Positions 53,290-60,707 of a stretch of DNA of 64,000 bases are shown one piece after another (positions within the stretch are counted from its first letter, which is position 1; each line of letters opens with the position of its first letter). The DNA comes from Chelativorans alearensis (lineage in GTDB: Bacteria; Pseudomonadota; Alphaproteobacteria; Rhizobiales; Rhizobiaceae): NCBI RefSeq assembly GCF_010993735.1, contig NZ_WQNI01000005.1:250501-314500 (forward strand). The letters run 5' to 3'. The translations under genes and the position numbers were made by a program. The notes beneath the pieces are model-generated. The model had not been told where the DNA came from. It made no database searches and saw only the letters and a program-made list of their open reading frames with translations.

Positions 53290-54561
53290 GTGGCCGCCGA
53301 GATAGAGCCGCGTCGCCTTTTCGAGGATCTCTTCCGTGCGGCCGTCGCCGCCGCCGATCCGAGGGAAATCATCCCCGACTTCCTCCCCGCCCGGCCCAAG
53401 GGCCGCACCGTCGTCGTCGGTGCCGGCAAGGGGGCGGCGCAGATGGCGCGGGCTTTCGAGGAGGCGTGGGACGGGCCGCTCGAAGGCGCCGTCGTCACAC
53501 GCTACGGCTACGGCGCGCGGACGGAGCGGATCGCGGTGATCGAAGCCGCCCACCCGGTGCCCGATGCCGCGGGGCTGAAGGGTGCGCGGCGGCTCCTGAA
53601 GCTCGTCGAAGGGCTGACGGCGGACGATCTGGTGGTGGCGCTCGTCTGCGGCGGCGGCTCGGCGCTTCTGCCCGCTCCGCCGCCCGGCCTGAGGCTGGAG
53701 GACGAAATCGCCGTCAACGAGGCGCTGCTCGCCTCCGGCGCGCCCATCTCGGCCATGAACACCGTGCGCAAGCACCTCTCCGTCATCAAGGGCGGCCGGC
53801 TGGCGGCCGCCGCGCACCCGGCGCGCGTCGTCTCGCTGATCGTTTCCGACATTCCGGGCGACAACCCGGCGCTCGTCTCCTCCGGCCCCACCGTGCCGGA
53901 CGCAGCGAACCGGCAGGATGCGCTTGCCGTCGTCGAGGCGTGGCGGCTGCGGCTGCCGCCGGCGGCGCTGCGCCATCTGCATTCGCCACAGGCGGACGCG
54001 CCGAAGCCCGACGACCCGCGCTTTGCCGGCAACGAGGTGCACATCGTCGCCTCCGCCGCCCGCTCGCTGGAGGCCGCGGCCGCCGCCGCGCAGGCGCATG
54101 GCATCACGCCGGCGATCCTCTCCGACGCCATCGAGGGCGAGGCGCGCGAGGTTGGGCGGGTGCACGCGGCAATCGCCCGCGAGGTGGCGCTGCGCGACCG
54201 CCCGTTCCGGAAGCCGGTGCTCATGCTCTCGGGCGGCGAGACGACAGTCACCATCCGCGAGAAGGGCGGGCGCGGCGGGCGCAATAGCGAGTTCCTGCTG
54301 GCGCTCGCGCTGGGGGTGGAGGGCGTGGGCGATATCGCCGCCTTCGCCGCCGATACGGACGGCATCGACGGGTCGGAGGAGAATGCCGGCGCCTTCGCCG
54401 ACCACACCACCGCCGCCAGGCTGCGCGCGGCCGGCCACGACCCGAAGGCGCTGCTTGCCAGACACGACGCCTGGGGCGCGTTTAATGCGCTGGGGGACCT
54501 GTTCGTGCCGGGGCCGACGGGGACGAACGTGAACGACCTGCGAGCGGTGCTGGTAAGGTGA
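53290..54561 (+). CDS. glycerate 2-kinase, MOFRL family (GTG start)
   Basis: 423 residues with an N-terminal DUF4147-type domain (VVVGAGKGAAQMARAFEEAW, VCGGGSALLPAPPPGL, MNTVRKHLSVIKGGRLAAAA) and C-terminal MOFRL domain (LSGGETTVTIREKGGRGGRNSEF, ADTDGIDGSEENAGA). It phosphorylates D-glycerate to 2-phosphoglycerate. As the last gene of puuD-guaD it fits as an exit for glyoxylate carbon after tartronate semialdehyde formation. GTG 53290 has GGAGGGAG ahead. Confidence 0.9.
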   Translation: MAAEIEPRRLFEDLFRAAVAAADPREIIPDFLPARPKGRTVVVGAGKGAAQMARAFEEAWDGPLEGAVVTRYGYGARTERIAVIEAAHPVPDAAGLKGARRLLKLVEGLTADDLVVALVCGGGSALLPAPPPGLRLEDEIAVNEALLASGAPISAMNTVRKHLSVIKGGRLAAAAHPARVVSLIVSDIPGDNPALVSSGPTVPDAANRQDALAVVEAWRLRLPPAALRHLHSPQADAPKPDDPRFAGNEVHIVASAARSLEAAAAAAQAHGITPAILSDAIEGEAREVGRVHAAIAREVALRDRPFRKPVLMLSGGETTVTIREKGGRGGRNSEFLLALALGVEGVGDIAAFAADTDGIDGSEENAGAFADHTTAARLRAAGHDPKALLARHDAWGAFNALGDLFVPGPTGTNVNDLRAVLVR

Positions 54562-54570
54562 TGCCCGGCC

Positions 54571-54675
54571 CTAGACCAGTTCACCGTTTCACGGAATCGA
54601 TGAACTGATCCAACTCGTTGTTTTGTCGCAATTCCGGACGGAAAACCGGTTTCCACTTTTCCTGGAATTGCTCTA
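54571..54675 (+). repeat. CTAG-ended 105-bp dispersed repeat, copy 1
   Basis: Runs from CTAGACCAGTTCACCG to CCTGGAATTGCTCTA and contains AATTCCGGACGGAAAACCGG. It is about 90 percent identical, by eye, to 57797-57902 in the same orientation. This sequence type is widespread between genes of rhizobia. Its last three bases supply the minus-strand stop codon (TAG) of the WD40 gene. Confidence 0.88.
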
Positions 54676-55641
54676 CGCGGAAATATCCACCACGCCGCAT
54701 TCCCCCGTCTCGCAACCGAAGGCGAGGCGGCGGCCCTCGCCGTCCCAACTCATCGCGGTGACGGCGCCCTTGCCGGGGCGGCGCAGGAGCACTTCCTTCT
54801 GGTCGGCAAAGCGGGCAGCGAGCACCATGCCGTCGGCATAGCCGATCGCCACGATCTCCTCGATGGGGTGGCAGCAGACGTGGGTCACCATCGCATCGCC
54901 GCGCGTGCCGAGCTCCAGCGGCGTCTTGCCCATGGGGCCGTCCTTGGCCTGGAACGGCCAGACGATGGCCGCGGGCGCGCCCGATGTGGCGAGCCATCTG
55001 CCTTTGGCGCTCCATGAAAAGCTCTTCACCTTCACTGGGTAGCCGGCCATGCGCATGTGCTTGCCGTCGGCGAGCTTCCAGCCGTGCAGGGCATTTTCCT
55101 GCATGGTGGTGACGAGGAACCTGCCGTCGGGGGAGAAGGTGATGCCCATATGGGCGCCCGCCCATTCGAGCTCGGCAGGTTTACCCTCGGTGGCGGGAAA
55201 GTGCAGCGTGGCGCCGTTGTAGCGCGCAACGGCGAGCCGCATGCCCTTGGGCGCGAAGGCAAGGCCCTCGACCGAACGCGGGTGCTGGAATTCGCGCAGG
55301 CGCCCATCCGCGAAGCGCACATAGGCGATACGGCCGCTGGCGAAAGCCACCGCACCCTGCGGCCCGGCGGCGACGCTGGTGACCCACTTGCGGCCGACCT
55401 CCGCCAGAAGCTCGACCGAGCCGTCGGGCAAGACGGCCACGACCTTGCCGTCCTCGCCGCCGGTCACGAGCCGTGTGCCGTCGGGGGCGGCGGCCAGGAG
55501 GCCGTCATGGGCTTCCACGCGTTTGTGGCCGTGGTCGAGCCGGTGGATGACGCCGTCGGCGAGCGCGAAGTGGGGGATGTCGTTGAGCCAGGCGGCGGCA
55601 ACGCAGTGGGCGTCGAGGTCGAGCGGGGCGATGGTGGGCAT
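54673..55641 (-). CDS. WD40-repeat protein
   Basis: 322 residues built of WD40-like blades, e.g. GLLAAAPDGTRLVTGGEDGKVVAVL, GLAFAPKGMRLAVARYNGATLHF, GITFSPDGRFLVTTMQENALHGWKL. No signal peptide or enzymatic motif. A seven-blade propeller is a binding scaffold. It lies beside the CobW-type GTPase in the same direction, a pairing common in this order, so a role in metal supply is possible but unproven. Start MPTIAPLDLDAH at 55641 is chosen by homology; the frame extends into a repeat upstream. Confidence 0.8.
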   Translation of the reverse strand: MPTIAPLDLDAHCVAAAWLNDIPHFALADGVIHRLDHGHKRVEAHDGLLAAAPDGTRLVTGGEDGKVVAVLPDGSVELLAEVGRKWVTSVAAGPQGAVAFASGRIAYVRFADGRLREFQHPRSVEGLAFAPKGMRLAVARYNGATLHFPATEGKPAELEWAGAHMGITFSPDGRFLVTTMQENALHGWKLADGKHMRMAGYPVKVKSFSWSAKGRWLATSGAPAAIVWPFQAKDGPMGKTPLELGTRGDAMVTHVCCHPIEEIVAIGYADGMVLAARFADQKEVLLRRPGKGAVTAMSWDGEGRRLAFGCETGECGVVDISA

Positions 55642-55684
55642 GGGGTTTAGCGTTTGCTCCTGCAAGTGAGGGGGCGGCACCCCG

Positions 55685-55819
55685 CCCTCGTGGTGAGCCC
55701 CTTCGGCAAGCTCAGGGCTCACCATGAGGGCTCCTGTTTGCGCCCATGCTTCACCGCCGAAGCTTGCGCAACGGCTGCCCTGCCTTTGCCCTCATGGTGA
55801 GCCTGTCGAACCACGAGGG
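55685..55819. repeat. two palindromic CCCTCATGGTGAGCC repeats
   Basis: CCCTCGTGGTGAGCCC ... GGGCTCACCATGAGGG (55685-55730) and CCCTCATGGT ... ACCACGAGGG (55789-55819) are two hairpin-forming copies of one family between the WD40 and CobW genes. A 24-base part of the first recurs exactly inside a hypothetical gene at 30143-30166. Confidence 0.8.
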
Positions 55820-55838
55820 TGAAGGCACGCACCTTGCG

Positions 55839-56897
55839 TTAGGCTTGGCACGCCTCAAACGCCTGCTTCAGCCGTTCGGCATCGAGCTCCCGGCCGATGA
55901 AGACGAGCCGGCTTTCGCGCTTCTCGCCTTCCTTCCAGGGGCGCTGGTGGTCGCCCTCGACAATCATGTGCACGCCCTGCACCACATAGCGCTCGGGATC
56001 ATCGGCAAAGGCGACGATGCCCTTGAGGCGGAGGATGTTCGGGCCGTCGATCTGGGTGGTCTGCTCGATCCAGGGGAAGAACTTCTTCGGGTCCATCTCG
56101 CCGCCGCGCAGCGAGATCGAGGTCACGCCGACATCGTGAATGGCGGAGAGAGCGCCGTGATGGTGGTGGTGATGATGATGGTCGTGGTCATGGTCATGAT
56201 GATCGTGGTCGCAGTCCGGCCCGCAGACGTGGTCGGGGTCGTCGTGGTCGAGGAAATGCGGATCGTTGTCGAGCGCGCGGGAAAGGTCGAAGGCGCCGCG
56301 GTCGAGCACGTCCGAAAGGGCGACGCCGGCGCGCTCGGTCTTGTGGATGCGGGCCGACGGGTTGATGGCGCGGATGGCCGCTTCCACCGCCGCCAGTTCC
56401 TCCTCGCTGACGAGGTCGGTCTTGTTGAGCACCACGACGTCGGCGAAGGCGATCTGATCCTGCGCTTCGTTGGAATCCTTGAGCCGGAGGGGAAGGTGCT
56501 TGGCATCGACCAGCGCGACGACGGCATCGAGCTTGGTCTTGGCGCGCACGTCGTCGTCCATGAAGAAGGTCTGCGCCACGGGCGCGGGGTCGGCGAGGCC
56601 GGTGGTCTCGACGATGATGGCGTCGAAGCGGCCGGGCCGCCGCGTCAGCCCTTCGACCACACGCACGAGATCGCCGCGCACGGTGCAGCACACGCAGCCA
56701 TTGTTCATCTCGTATATTTCCTCATCGGACTCCACGATCAGATCGTTGTCGATGCCGATCTCGCCGAACTCATTGACGATGACGGCATAACGCTTGCCAT
56801 GATCTTCCGAAAGGATGCGGTTCAAAAGCGTGGTCTTGCCGGAGCCGAGATAGCCGGTGAGCACCGTGACCGGGATTTGCGAAAGCTGTTCGGACAT
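55839..56897 (-). CDS. CobW/COG0523 zinc-binding GTPase with His-rich loop
   Basis: 352 residues: Walker [16 protein letters not shown], metal motif [12 protein letters not shown] (CxCC), Walker B region [18 protein letters not shown], and a C-terminal CobW_C domain. Residues about 215-255 hold a run of His and Asp ([13 protein letters not shown]) with [10 protein letters not shown], a metal reservoir. Such proteins are zinc chaperones under shortage, or feed cobalt to cobalamin. GAGGGG precedes ATG 56897. No Zur box was found by eye in the 182-bp divergent gap. Confidence 0.9.
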   Translation of the reverse strand: MSEQLSQIPVTVLTGYLGSGKTTLLNRILSEDHGKRYAVIVNEFGEIGIDNDLIVESDEEIYEMNNGCVCCTVRGDLVRVVEGLTRRPGRFDAIIVETTGLADPAPVAQTFFMDDDVRAKTKLDAVVALVDAKHLPLRLKDSNEAQDQIAFADVVVLNKTDLVSEEELAAVEAAIRAINPSARIHKTERAGVALSDVLDRGAFDLSRALDNDPHFLDHDDPDHVCGPDCDHDHHDHDHDHHHHHHHHGALSAIHDVGVTSISLRGGEMDPKKFFPWIEQTTQIDGPNILRLKGIVAFADDPERYVVQGVHMIVEGDHQRPWKEGEKRESRLVFIGRELDAERLKQAFEACQA

Positions 56898-57079
56898 GAA
56901 TTCCCCTCGCGGGCGATGAATGGTCGTAGCCGCCCATATAAGACCATGCGGCGCGTTTTGCACGTGCCGGATCGCAACCCGGGGGAATGCACTCACCGCA
57001 CCTTACGAAGAGTTCATTCGTCTTCGCCGTGCCCCACCGCTACTATCGACGGCGGGGTGGCTCGCAGGCAGCGAATGGG

Positions 57080-57790
57080 ATGGCGACCATGACGACGATC
57101 ACCAGGCGAAAGGCCTTCGCCCTTCTTGCCGTCACCGCCGGCGGCGGCACGTTCCTCTCCGCCGATCTGTTCCTCCGCTCGCGCCCGGGGGCGGCAGCCC
57201 AGCCGCTGATCACCGGCGCCGGCGTCTGCTCGATCATGCCTGAGACGACGGAGGGGCCCTTCTATTTCGATCCCGAGCTGGAACGGGCGGACGTCACCGA
57301 GGGCCGCGAGGGCCTGCCGCTGACAGTGCGGCTGCAGGTGGTCAATGCTTCCTGCACGCCCATTCCCGCCGCACGGGTCGACATCTGGCATTGCGACGCC
57401 GAGGGCGCCTATTCAGGCTATCCGCGCCAGCCGGGCGGCCGCGATACGACGGGCGAGACCTTCCTGCGCGGCACGCAGTTTGCCGACGAACAGGGCATCG
57501 CCGCCTTCTCGACCATCTATCCCGGCTGGTATCCGGGGCGCACGCCGCACATCCACTTCAAGGCGTTTCCGGACGAGCGCAGCGTGCTGACGGGGCAGAT
57601 GTTCTTTCCCGACGATTTCAGCCGCGCTGTCTATGGCGAGCTTGCGCCCTACAACGCCCGCCCCCTCGACGGGGCGACCTTCAACGACCGCGACGGCATC
57701 GCCCGGCGCGCCGGGCCGTCGGCGCTCGCCGAGATGGCGCGGTCGGGCAGCGCGGCGGAGGCCGCGCTGGTTGTCGCAGTGGCCGCGTGA
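57080..57790 (+). CDS. exported intradiol ring-cleavage dioxygenase
   Basis: 236 residues with a leader resembling a twin-arginine signal (ITRRKAFALLAVTAGGG), then an intradiol dioxygenase domain: VDIWHCDAEGAYSGY, FLRGTQFADEQGIAAFSTIYPGWYPGRTPHIHFK. Tyr in AYSGY, Tyr in GWYPGR and the two His of HIH are the expected iron ligands. It opens catechol-type rings. Unlike protocatechuate dioxygenase it is a single short exported chain, so the substrate may be extracellular aromatics. Start could be 57080 or 57089. Confidence 0.85.
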   Translation: MATMTTITRRKAFALLAVTAGGGTFLSADLFLRSRPGAAAQPLITGAGVCSIMPETTEGPFYFDPELERADVTEGREGLPLTVRLQVVNASCTPIPAARVDIWHCDAEGAYSGYPRQPGGRDTTGETFLRGTQFADEQGIAAFSTIYPGWYPGRTPHIHFKAFPDERSVLTGQMFFPDDFSRAVYGELAPYNARPLDGATFNDRDGIARRAGPSALAEMARSGSAAEAALVVAVAA

Positions 57791-57796
57791 AGAGGC

Positions 57797-57902
57797 CTAG
57801 ACCACTTCATCGTTTCATGGAATCGATGAACTGGTCTAACTCCTTGTTTTGCCGCAATTCCGGACGGAAAACCGGTATCCACTTTTCCTGGAATTGCTCT
57901 AG
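57797..57902 (+). repeat. CTAG-ended dispersed repeat, copy 2
   Basis: From CTAGACCACTTCATCG to TTCCTGGAATTGCTCTAG, 106 bp, same orientation as copy 1. Both ends are CTAG. It begins seven bases past the dioxygenase stop and abuts the stop codon of the convergent creatininase gene, as copy 1 abuts that of the WD40 gene. Confidence 0.88.
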
Positions 57903-58715
57903 CTATTTCAGGAGCGCCATATCGAAGCGGTCGACATCGGCGATGAGCTCGAGAAAGCCCGACACCGCGTGATCGAGCATCTTCTCGCCGGCCTCGGCGC
58001 TTGCCGCCGCCGCATTGCCGACCGTGCCTTGCGGCGAAAGATCGCGCATCATCCAGCCGAAAGTGTGGGGACCGTAGGCGCGCAGGTGGGTGAAGTCGCG
58101 CTGGAAGCGGGCCTGCGCGGAAGGAAAATCCGCCGCCTTCTCCATCGCCACGAGGTCGGGTCTGAGCGCCAGCATGACGGAGGTCTCGATGAAGCCGCCA
58201 TGGATGCCCAGCGCCCGCTCCTCCTCCGGAACGAGGCCCGGCGGGCAACCGAAACGCGTCCAGCTCGTGGCGACAGCCAGCATGCGGCAGCGCGCGCGAA
58301 GCTCGGTCGCCACGACCGTCATCAAAGGCGAATTGCCGCCATGGGCATTGAGCATGACGAATTTGCGCGTTCCGGCTTCAGCGAGCTTCTCCCCAATGCC
58401 GACCCAGCGCTGCACGGCTTCCGCAAAGCCGAGCGAGACGGTGCGCGGATCGTCCGCATGCTCGATGGAATAACCGACTTTCTCCACCGGCAGGAAATCG
58501 ACCGGCAGGCCGCCGAGCCGCGCCCCGGCGCGCGCGGCAACCGCCTCGGCGATTATCCAGTCCGTCTCCGGCGGCAGGTGCGGCCCGTGCTGCTCGGTCG
58601 CACCCAGGGGCAGGACGGCTATTCTCTCACGCTTGGGCAGAGCGCATTTCCCTCTGTCATAAGATTGATACGCCAATTTGGCATTAGCCCGGAAACGACT
58701 TGGCGAGTGGACCAA
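57903..58715 (-). CDS. creatininase-family amidohydrolase
   Basis: 270 residues with the family motifs LGATEQHGPHLPPETDW, MLNAHGGNSPL and GIHGGFIETSVML, which hold the zinc/manganese ligands. Members open cyclic amides such as creatinine or work in cofactor synthesis. The first 31 residues (MVHSPSRFRANAKLA...) do not look like the usual N terminus, which carries a Trp-rich segment; start or integrity there is uncertain. No creatine genes nearby, so only the family is safe. Confidence 0.8.
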   Translation of the reverse strand: MVHSPSRFRANAKLAYQSYDRGKCALPKRERIAVLPLGATEQHGPHLPPETDWIIAEAVAARAGARLGGLPVDFLPVEKVGYSIEHADDPRTVSLGFAEAVQRWVGIGEKLAEAGTRKFVMLNAHGGNSPLMTVVATELRARCRMLAVATSWTRFGCPPGLVPEEERALGIHGGFIETSVMLALRPDLVAMEKAADFPSAQARFQRDFTHLRAYGPHTFGWMMRDLSPQGTVGNAAAASAEAGEKMLDHAVSGFLELIADVDRFDMALLK

Positions 58716-58867
58716 AGCTACCGCGCCCCGGGCGATGCGACAAGACGAGCACCTGTTGTCAAGATCGTTTGCCGGACTATCTTCCTGTAGAAGGGGGTGG
58801 GCATTCTGTGGAGGGGATGGGGCCGGTGCAGTATAAGCGTGCCGGCTAAGGGCATAGGAAAAAACAG

Positions 58868-59338
58868 ATGTCGAAATCTTCGAAAGGTTCGATCATCGGT
58901 CGGCTGCAGGCTGCCGCGCGCCTGTCGCGCACCGTCCTCGCCGAACGGCTTCTCGACCAGGGTCTTTACGCCGGACAGGACAAGATCATGCTCGCGCTCA
59001 GCCGCGAGAATGGCCAGACGCCGAGCCAGCTCGCCGAGAAGCTGGGCGTTCGCCCGCCGACCATCACCAAGACCATCAACCGGCTGGCAGCGCAGGGCTT
59101 TCTGGAAAAGCGCGCTTCGGAGGAAGACGCCCGGCGCGCCCATGTCTTCCTCACCACGAATGGCGAGCAGGCCATCCGCGCCATCGAGAAGTCGGTGCGC
59201 AGGACAGAAAAACAGGCCCTGAAGACCCTCGACAAGAAGGAGCAGAAGGCGCTCCAGAAGCTTCTGGCGCGCATCGAGGCGAACTTGTCGAAAAACGGCC
59301 TCCCTGTGGAGGAAGAAGATGTCGAGGAAGACGCGTAG
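58868..59338 (+). CDS. MarR-family transcription regulator
   Basis: 156 residues with a winged helix-turn-helix: GQTPSQLAEKLGVRPPTITKTINRLAAQGFLEKRASEEDARRAHVFLT. A long basic/acidic coiled helix follows, and the end is very acidic (VEEEDVEEDA). It probably binds as a dimer. Target genes are not evident. The lacI-type gene lies 136 bases downstream on the same strand with its own operator, so they are likely separate units. Confidence 0.88.
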   Translation: MSKSSKGSIIGRLQAAARLSRTVLAERLLDQGLYAGQDKIMLALSRENGQTPSQLAEKLGVRPPTITKTINRLAAQGFLEKRASEEDARRAHVFLTTNGEQAIRAIEKSVRRTEKQALKTLDKKEQKALQKLLARIEANLSKNGLPVEEEDVEEDA

Positions 59339-59418
59339 CGCGCTTCTTCCGTGACGCTCCCCCCGCGGCGGCGCCAAAAAAGCTTTGACCTTGGCGGCGG
59401 CGATGGCATAAGCGGTTC

Positions 59419-59431
59419 TTAAACAGTTTAA
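59419..59431. promoter_or_regulatory. candidate LacI-family operator
   Basis: TTAAACAGTTTAA is a perfect 6-bp inverted repeat around one base, 44 bases upstream of the LacI coding start. Sites of this shape suit LacI-family dimers and suggest autoregulation. Confidence 0.5.
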
Positions 59432-59474
59432 AGAGCCGTGACTGGGACATTTCCCACGGCCGGGAGGGGTTGCG

Positions 59475-60494
59475 CTGGCGCAGAAAATCAAGCTTTCGAC
59501 GATTGCCGATGCTCTTGGTGTTTCGACGGCAACCGTCTCCCTGGCATTGCGGGACAGCCCACTGGTGGCGGACGCGACGCGCCAGCGCATCAAGGAGCAT
59601 GCGCGCGCTATCGGGTATATCTACAACCGGCGCGCGGCAAGCCTCAGAACCTCGCGGTCCGGCATTGTCGGCGTTGTCGTGCACGACATCATGAACCCCT
59701 TCTTCGCCGAGATCCTGCGTTCGATCGAGAGCGAGCTGGACCGCTCGCGCCAGACCTTTCTTCTTTCGAACCATTACGACCAGCTGGAAAAGCAGCGCAC
59801 CTTCATCGACACGCTGCTGCAGCTCGGCGCCGACGGCGTCATCATGTCGCCGGCGATCGGCACGCCGCCCGAGGACATCATGCTGGCCGAGGAGAACGGC
59901 CTGCCCGCCGTGCTGATCGCCCGTTCGGTGGAGGGGGCGCGGGTGCCGGTCTTCCGCGGCGACGATGCTTACGGCATCGGGCTCGCCACCAACCACCTCA
60001 TCTCGCTCGGCCATACGCGCATCGCCATGGTCGGCGGCACGGACCACACCTCGACCGGCCGCGATCGCTATCGCGGCTATGTGGTGGCGATGCAGAAGGC
60101 GGGGCTTAAGGTGAAGCCGGAATGGCGCTTTCCCGGCCCGCGCACAAAGCAGGCGGGCTTCGAGATGACGGGCGCCTTCCTGGCGCTCAAGGACAAGCCG
60201 ACGGCGGCGGTGTGCTGGAACGACCTCGTGGCCATCGGCCTGATGAACGGCATCGCCCGCGCCGGGTTGATGCCCGGCGTCGACATCTCGGTGACCGGTT
60301 ACGACGATCTGGAGGAGGCCGCCATCGCCACGCCGGCGCTCACCACGGTGTGGAACGGCCAGCGCGAGGTGGGGCGCCGGGCAGCGCGCGTGCTGCTCGA
60401 CCGGCTGAACGGCGCCGAGGTGAACCCGGTCCAGGAGCTCATCAAACCGGAGCTGCACGTACGCCAGTCGACGGCGCGGCCGGCGGAGCGGTAG
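59475..60494 (+). CDS. LacI-family transcription regulator with apparent CTG start
   Basis: 339 residues. The helix-turn-helix KLSTIADALGVSTATVSLALRD is complete and in one frame with the effector domain (GIVGVVVHDIMNPFFAEILRSIE, FRGDDAYGIGLATNHLISLGHTRIAMVGG, CWNDLVAIGLMNGI). The frame is bounded by a TGA at 59439 and has no ATG, GTG or TTG before the helix-turn-helix. CTG 59475 has GGGAGGGG at the proper distance, giving LAQKIKLST. So either CTG starts translation or a base error hides the true start. Effector unknown; sugar operons such as xylBA are a possible but unsupported target. Confidence 0.85.
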   Translation: MAQKIKLSTIADALGVSTATVSLALRDSPLVADATRQRIKEHARAIGYIYNRRAASLRTSRSGIVGVVVHDIMNPFFAEILRSIESELDRSRQTFLLSNHYDQLEKQRTFIDTLLQLGADGVIMSPAIGTPPEDIMLAEENGLPAVLIARSVEGARVPVFRGDDAYGIGLATNHLISLGHTRIAMVGGTDHTSTGRDRYRGYVVAMQKAGLKVKPEWRFPGPRTKQAGFEMTGAFLALKDKPTAAVCWNDLVAIGLMNGIARAGLMPGVDISVTGYDDLEEAAIATPALTTVWNGQREVGRRAARVLLDRLNGAEVNPVQELIKPELHVRQSTARPAER

Positions 60495-60521
60495 AGGCGG
60501 CGCCCCCTGCCCTTCCAGAGG

Positions 60522-60697
60522 AGGGCTATCGCATGTGGAAGTGCTGCTCCCCCACTCCGTCTCGGCCTTCCACCTTCGCCCTTCGGGCTTCGGGGGGACA
60601 GGTCGGACGATCCACCTCTCCTCACCAAAGTGGGGGAGAGATGGCCCGCGAAGCGGGTCGGAGTGGGGGCTGAACCGCCATAGGCGAAAGCCCTGCC
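60522..60697. repeat. GGGCTATCGCAT-family repeat, copy D, with different core
   Basis: The left end GAGGGCTATCGCATGTGG is that of copies A and C; the right end reads TAGGCGAAAGCCCTGCC. The core (CCCCCACTCCGTCTCGG ... GGTCGGAGTGGGGG, GATCCACCTCTCC) is of the type seen at 50629. So two repeat families are combined. It fills the gap between the LacI and LysR genes. Confidence 0.75.
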
Positions 60698-60707
60698 TCA
60701 AAAGCGG

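Noticed and set aside
51934-54465. Minus-strand open frame of 843 codons
   Set aside because: Antisense to guaD and the glycerate kinase gene, both with clear family motifs.
56150-56220. Short tandem repeat of CATGGTGGT-like units, considered as CRISPR or microsatellite
   Set aside because: It is the codon run for the His/Asp-rich loop of the CobW-type GTPase; no spacers or regular repeats.
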